Assembly: GCF_048569485.1 (NCBI RefSeq)
Contig: NC_134356.1
Coordinates: 93,387,104 to 93,451,103 of the forward strand
Origin: Anomaloglossus baeobatrachus
Lineage: Eukaryota; Chordata; Amphibia; Anura; Aromobatidae
Length of the DNA stretch: 64,000 bases
Direction: 5' to 3'
Position 1 is the first letter of the stretch. Each line of letters begins with the position of its first letter. Shown here one piece after another: positions 59,691 through 64,000 of the stretch. Position numbers and translations under genes: made by a program. Under the pieces are notes generated by a model. That model did no database searches. It saw nothing but the letters and a program-made list of their open reading frames with translations, and had not been told where the DNA came from.

Positions 59691-60035
59691 TAATGCTGGC
59701 CATAAATTTACTGTGATGCAATCTAATCGTGCATCTACCTTAAACTGTCTGCAGTCCAATTTATGAGTCAATTATGGTAGCATGCATACCATTCTCTTTC
59801 ATACACACCAGAGACGTACTCGGATATGAATAGAAAGTAAGACTGATTCAATACGGAAGTGGAAAATACATTTAAAGGGAATTATTTGCTAGCAGTCAAT
59901 AATACATAACACGTCTCCTATTGGATAAAGTAGAACAGCTTATTCTGTGATATACGATATACCGTAATGTGCTTGCTTCCTCATTTATATTAAGCAATGT
60001 CAGCATGATTCACTTATCACATGAAAAGTCCAGAC
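59691..60035. other. candidate LTR-adjacent sequence, unassigned
   Basis: If the primer-binding site is real, this would be the LTR on the minus strand, but no matching second LTR was found and no ends could be placed. Confidence 0.3.
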
Positions 60036-60050
60036 TCTCTGAGTCTTATG

Positions 60051-61364
60051 AAGAAAAAACAAAAAGCCAGCACTAAATGTGCACTTCAGCACTAAAAATT
60101 CCAAACTGTACTTATTATAAAAATTTTGAGATTTTTGGCAAAAAAATTGCAATTTCTTGAGCTACCCCGCCACGTCACGGCAAATCTCATTTGGGGCAGT
60201 CCTACACTAAAATATTTTTATAAAACGTGCCATACGGCTTCACATATGAATAGTAGAACTGCTCTGAGAGCAGTTCTGCTATTTCATATGTGAGGCCGTT
60301 TGGCACATTTTATAAAAATATTTTAGTGTTAGGACTGCCCCTAGAGAGATTGCCGTGGAGTGGCGGGTGTTATGATCCGGAACCATGGAAGACCACCACA
60401 AATCATTGGCAAAAGGTGACAAGAGCATTGGCAACTAATCTGGCCGCCATTCCCTTACTAACCATCACAACTAGAAGTAGCCGAGGGGTGAACTAACATC
60501 CTGTGCACCGCGAACCCAGCCGGAGAACTAACTATCCTAAAGGTAGGAAAGATGAATAACTCTCTGCCTCAGAAAATAGACAAGAATAGCTAGCCCCCAC
60601 ATTCAAAGACTGCGGTGATATAGGAAAAACACAATACACAGGTAGATGACAGGATTAGCAAAAGGTGAGGCCCCCGCTGACTAAAATAGGAAAGGACAGG
60701 AAAGGGACTGATGGTGGCCAGAGAAAAACCCTGCAAAATACCAACTTCCTGATAGTACAAAAAGGCCCTCAGATCGCACGATCTGAACTCTGTCCTATAC
60801 CAGGTGCTTTTGTCATACCAATGAACAGAAAACAAGAATCATAACAAAGTCAACAAGCCACAAACACATGGACCCAAAGGAGCTATACTCCACACAGAAC
60901 TGCAGGGAGTTCCTCAACAATCCACTAAGGGGGAAAATCCCTGCAAGCAAATAAACTGGAACAAACCACAGCAAATGACAAACCCAGATAAAAAAAAAGA
61001 ACCAGACAATAAATAAAGAGCAAGCACTTATCTGGGGAAGATGTGGTGTAGAGCAGAATTAAGCAGGCTGGAGATACAAAGAACAACTGACACCCGGCAA
61101 CAGCCTGCAATCAGACCAGGATTTATATAAGCAAAGAGTTAGCAAAGGAAACACCCACTGCACAACACACCTGGTCCAAGTCCAAACCATTCCTGGCCAC
61201 CAGAGGGAGCCTCCCAGCAGCCAAAACATAACTAACATTCACAACAGGCGGGGTGGCTCAAGAAATTGCAATTTTTTGCCAAAAATCTCATATTTATAAT
61301 AAGTACAGTTGGAATTTTTTAGTGCTGTAGTGCACATTTAGTGCTAGCTTTTTTGTTTTTTTCT
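60051..61364. mobile_element. palindromic element with 15-bp target duplication
   Basis: Flanked by a perfect 15-bp repeat tctctgagtcttatg (60036-60050 and 61365-61379). Apart from an inserted solo LTR, the ~435-bp element is one long palindrome: aagaaaaaacaaaaagc and tgcactaaatgtgcac-type outer segments, gcaatttcttgagc, then tttataaaacgtgcca, centred on ctgctctgagagcag (about 60264). No coding capacity. A 15-bp duplication points to a nuclease/RT-type insertion rather than a typical cut-and-paste MITE. Confidence 0.7.
60368..61246 (-). mobile_element. solo LTR (fossil) inside the palindrome
   Basis: 879 bp; on the minus strand it runs tgttgtgaatgttag ... gatcataaca, with a 6-bp duplication ggcggg on both sides (60362-60367, 61247-61252). 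It has a ttatataaat box on the minus strand (about 61125). The 6-bp duplication fits an ERV or some gypsy types. Confidence 0.78.
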
Positions 61365-61494
61365 TCTCTGAGTCTTATGTCTGAATGCAGAACTAGGTGG
61401 GGTACACAGTCTCAAACAGCATCTTAAATCCTGGTTTTTGGATATCTTCATATATACTCCTAATAGTTCATAATCTTGTCCTTAACAAGCACAC

Positions 61495-61880
61495 TCTTAG
61501 GCTTCGGTTCCACTTGCGATTAACACAGACAAGTGCAATCTGATAAAATGTCAGATTACACTTGCACCAGTGTTACACAATGAAGCCGGGTTGGCAAGAG
61601 AAAAGAATCGCAGCATGCTGCATTTGGCAGGGAGTCTCGTGTAACACGCACCCATACAAGTCTAAGGGTGCATGTGAAACATCATAATGTCATCCAAGTG
61701 CAGTGCGATATATGCACAGACAGACAGTGGAGAAGAGGGATAAAGTACTCTCTCCCTCTTCTCCGCACCGTCATATGACACTCAGCTCATGTTTGCAGCA
61801 GAAGAGCCTGAGCTGAGTGTCATTGGCATATCGCATCCAATTCTCTTGCATTGGATGCCAAATGCTAGTGTAACCAAGGT
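61495..61880. mobile_element. probable MITE with imperfect inverted ends
   Basis: Left cttcggttccacttgcgat against right (reversed) ccttggttacactagcatt. Inside are cagcatgctgc, cgtgtaacacgcacccatac and a gagaagagggata / tccctcttctccgc inverted pair. The target duplication was not resolved. Confidence 0.45.
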
Positions 61881-62215
61881 CTAATACACTATCCCTTCCC
61901 CAGCAGCACTCCCTACACTATTTCCGGGGTACAGTGCGTCAAGCATGGCATCATCGGGTCTCATATGGACCCGATGACATGATGCAGCCGGCCAATCACA
62001 GTAATACCAGTAGCCAACATTGCTAAGGCATTACCATGATTGGCAGGCAATTCTCGCACGTTTAGTGGCTGAAAAACAGCCACAAAACATGAGGCGTGGG
62101 GACTCATTCATGGCGCCTGACTACAAAAATACTCGATCGATTCACGAGTTTGCCGAGCAACCCGATGCTCAATCGAGTACCAAACAGTTCTGAGCACGCT
62201 CACTCGCTCATAACT
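61881..62215. repeat. array consensus fragment plus end module (copy 2)
   Basis: ctaatacactatcccttccc, cagcag and ctacactatttccgg continue into the module also seen at 21845-22140 (gcatcatcgggtct, gtttagtggctgaaaa, caatcgagtacc). Confidence 0.75.
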
Positions 62216-62713
62216 AATTATAACACATGCAAAGCGTTGGCTGATTACTGCAGGTTGGGTACTTAAGCAAGCATTGTTGACCTTAGGGAGATCAACATAT
62301 CCACTGCGGAGACACCATCACGTGTTTCTCAATGCAGTGATTCTAGAGCAACGCCCCCTGGGGGCTCTTTCTTATTTGCATACTTCCCAGGGGGCGTTGC
62401 TCTAGAATCACTGCGTTGAGAAACACGTGATGGCGTCTCCGCAGTGGAAATGTTGATCTCCCTAAGGTCAACAATGCTTGCTTTCCTTCCCGGTGAAAGA
62501 CCTGGCTAGTTTCTTGGCAGCGTTGAGAAACACGTGATGGTGTCTCCGCGGCTTTCTTATTTGCATACTTCCCAGGGGGCGTTGCTCTAGAATCACTGCG
62601 TTGAGAAACACGTGATGGTGTCTCCGCAGTGGATATGTTGATCTCCCTAAGGTCAACAATGCTTGCTTAAGTAGTCTTTTACTAGGCATTGCCCCCACTA
62701 GCCAGATTCCTAC

Positions 62714-62758
62714 TCCACACTGATGAGGGGCAAATACCCCGAAACGGCTGTCTGTGGA
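62714..62758 (+). ncRNA. type I hammerhead ribozyme, unit 1
   Basis: Stem I tccaca/tgtgga (6 perfect pairs); core CUGAUGA at 62720-62726; stem II gggg/cccc with loop caaata (the same loop as in the schistosome hammerhead, from memory); GAAA at 62741-62744; short stem III closing on ggct; GUC cleavage after 62752. All core bases are canonical. Confidence 0.9.
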
Positions 62759-63048
62759 TGGATACCATGTCTGGTATAGGTGGTCTCCTTGACTGGAGAC
62801 TGCCCTTCCCGTGGTTGTTCCTTCCCGGTGAAAGACCTGGCTAGTTTCTTGGCAGCGTTGAGAAACACGTGATGGTGTCTCCGCGGCTTTCTTATTTGCA
62901 TACTTCCCAGGGGGCGTTGCTCTAGAATCACTGCGTTGAGAAACACGTGATGGTGTCTCCGCAGTGGATATGTTGATCTCCCTAAGGTCAACAATGCTTG
63001 CTTAAGTAGTCTTTTACTAGGCATTGCCCCCACTAGCCAGATTCCTAC

Positions 63049-63093
63049 TCCACACTGATGAGGGGAAAATACCCCGAAACGGCTGTCTGTGGA
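63049..63093 (+). ncRNA. type I hammerhead ribozyme, unit 2
   Basis: Same as unit 1, except that the stem II loop is aaaata. Cleavage expected after 63087. Confidence 0.9.
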
Positions 63094-63383
63094 TGGATAC
63101 CATGTTTGGTATAGGTGGTCTCCTTGACTGGAGACTGCCCTTCCCGTGGTTGTTCCTTCCCGGTGAAAGACCTGGCTAGTTTCTTGGCAGCGTTGAGAAA
63201 CACGTGATGGTGTCTCCGCGGCTTTCTTATTTGCATACTTCCCAGGGGGCGTTGCTCTAGAATCACTGCGTTGAGAAACACGTGATGGTGTCTCCGCAGT
63301 GGATATGTTGATCTCCCTAAGGTCAACAATGCTTGCTTAAGTAGTCTTTTACTAGGCATTGCCCCCACTAGTCAGATTCCTAC

Positions 63384-63428
63384 TCCACACTGATGAGGGG
63401 CAAATACCCCGAAACGGCTGTCTGTGGA
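63384..63428 (+). ncRNA. type I hammerhead ribozyme, unit 3
   Basis: Identical in the core and both main stems to unit 1. Cleavage expected after 63422. Confidence 0.9.
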
Positions 63429-63584
63429 TGGATACCATGTTTGGTATAGGTGGTCTCCTTGACTGGAGACTGCCCTTCCCGTGGTTGTTCCTTCCCGGTG
63501 AAAGACCTGGCTAGTTTCTTGGCAGCGTTGAGAAACACGTGATGGTGTCTCCGCGGCTTTCTTATTTGCACACTGCAGGTTGGG

Positions 63585-64000
63585 GGCATGTTATAACCTG
63601 GGTGATTGGGATTAATTATACTACGGATGATCACTGCAAGAAGATATAAAATTATAATGGGGAGGATGATTTATTATTATACTAGGGGGGGGTAACTACT
63701 GCACAGCTCTATGTCATTGTAATGGGGGATGTCTCAAATCAAAGCGTCTTTCTATTGTACAATTAGAAATCAAGCGCAAATTGCTTTCCTATTGTTACTG
63801 GCTGAATCATTTTGCTGAAATTGTGCAGCCATTAACAATAATAAACCATTTGTGATTAATTTCTATTCAAGTACTGCAAGAGACCTAAACCTAAAATGTG
63901 TCGTGCCACTAATGGGCCAGTGATTTGGGGTTGCCCTCCAGGCCTAAAATTGTAAGCCAGCCTGTGCTGCAGGTGATTAATTTGGAGTTGCACCAATACT
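63585..64000. other. sequence with no recognised feature
   Basis: AT-rich, with no coding frame, repeat or element border seen. Confidence 0.5.

Larger units (their letters stand above)
62260..63571 (+). mobile_element. retrozyme-like insertion E: tandem hammerhead units
   Basis: 1.3 kb with a perfect 13-bp target duplication (actgcaggttggg at 62247-62259 and 63572-63584). It opens with a 107-bp inverted copy of its own unit (62260-62366), forming a palindrome with about 62382-62488, then continues as about three and a half direct copies of a 335-bp unit. Each full unit carries a type I hammerhead (three in all, exactly 335 bp apart), an ATTTGCAT octamer, and a gttgagaaacacgtgatggt + gtctccgc motif present twice. 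No protein gene. This matches what is known of animal retrozymes, non-autonomous hammerhead elements thought to use Penelope machinery. Confidence 0.85.

Noticed and set aside
62468-63634. Minus-strand frames of 76-107 codons with a repeated RRHHHVFLNA segment
   Set aside because: They lie across the tandem ribozyme units, opposite to the ribozyme strand; the repetition reflects the DNA repeat.

Overview
The window looks like a gene-poor, transposon-packed stretch of an amphibian genome, most likely a frog or toad. This is inferred from the element types: a Gmr1-like Ty3/gypsy element, a DIRS element, Penelope-like elements (PLEs) with hammerhead ribozymes, a CR1-type LINE with a repeated 5' promoter, Tc1, hAT, Harbinger-type and TTAA-flanked DNA elements, and long minisatellites. 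I found no convincing host gene, tRNA, rRNA or CRISPR. Every long open frame is either a transposon gene or an artefact of a tandem repeat.

Layout. 1-2.7 kb: an AT-rich ~450-bp tandem repeat and a hAT transposase remnant. 2.7-21.9 kb: a tandem array (~130-bp units, with a ~411-bp higher-order duplication) used as a landing pad by a Tc1 transposon, a Harbinger-type MITE and a 14.6-kb Gmr1-like gypsy element. The gypsy element itself holds two PLEs and a CR1 LINE. 23.1-27.5 kb: a TTAA-flanked, piggyBac-like element full of internal repeats. 27.6-28.2 kb: a palindromic MITE. 28.4-32.8 kb: a hAT element with a perfect 8-bp target duplication, expanded by two minisatellites. 32.8-36.2 kb: MITE and dispersed-repeat fragments. 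36.2-38.0 kb: a TA-flanked element with perfect 27-bp ends. 38.3-43.7 kb: a solo LTR split by a PLE that forms a ~2.1-kb-arm inverted repeat. 44.0-49.7 kb: a DIRS element with inverted ends and internal complementary region. 49.7-51.9 kb: an ERV pol fragment and a direct-repeat pair. 51.9-52.3 kb: a small ribozyme-bearing insertion. 53.1-56.1 kb: a Harbinger-type element holding a solo LTR, a dispersed repeat and a minisatellite, flanked by two oppositely oriented copies of a 16-bp minisatellite family. 57.5-60.0 kb: eroded ERV-like sequence. 60.0-61.4 kb: a palindromic element split by a solo LTR. 62.3-63.6 kb: a retrozyme-like insertion made of ~335-bp tandem units, each with a well-formed hammerhead ribozyme.

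The most interesting theme is a set of hammerhead-bearing insertions (7.3, 10.2, 38.6, 51.9 and 62.3 kb). Four have 13-19 bp target-site duplications and carry an inverted copy of their own sequence. The 62.3-kb copy has no protein gene, and its ribozymes predict two identical-length 335-nt RNAs. Element boundaries come from target-site duplications and terminal repeats read by eye; superfamily names without a visible transposase are inferences.
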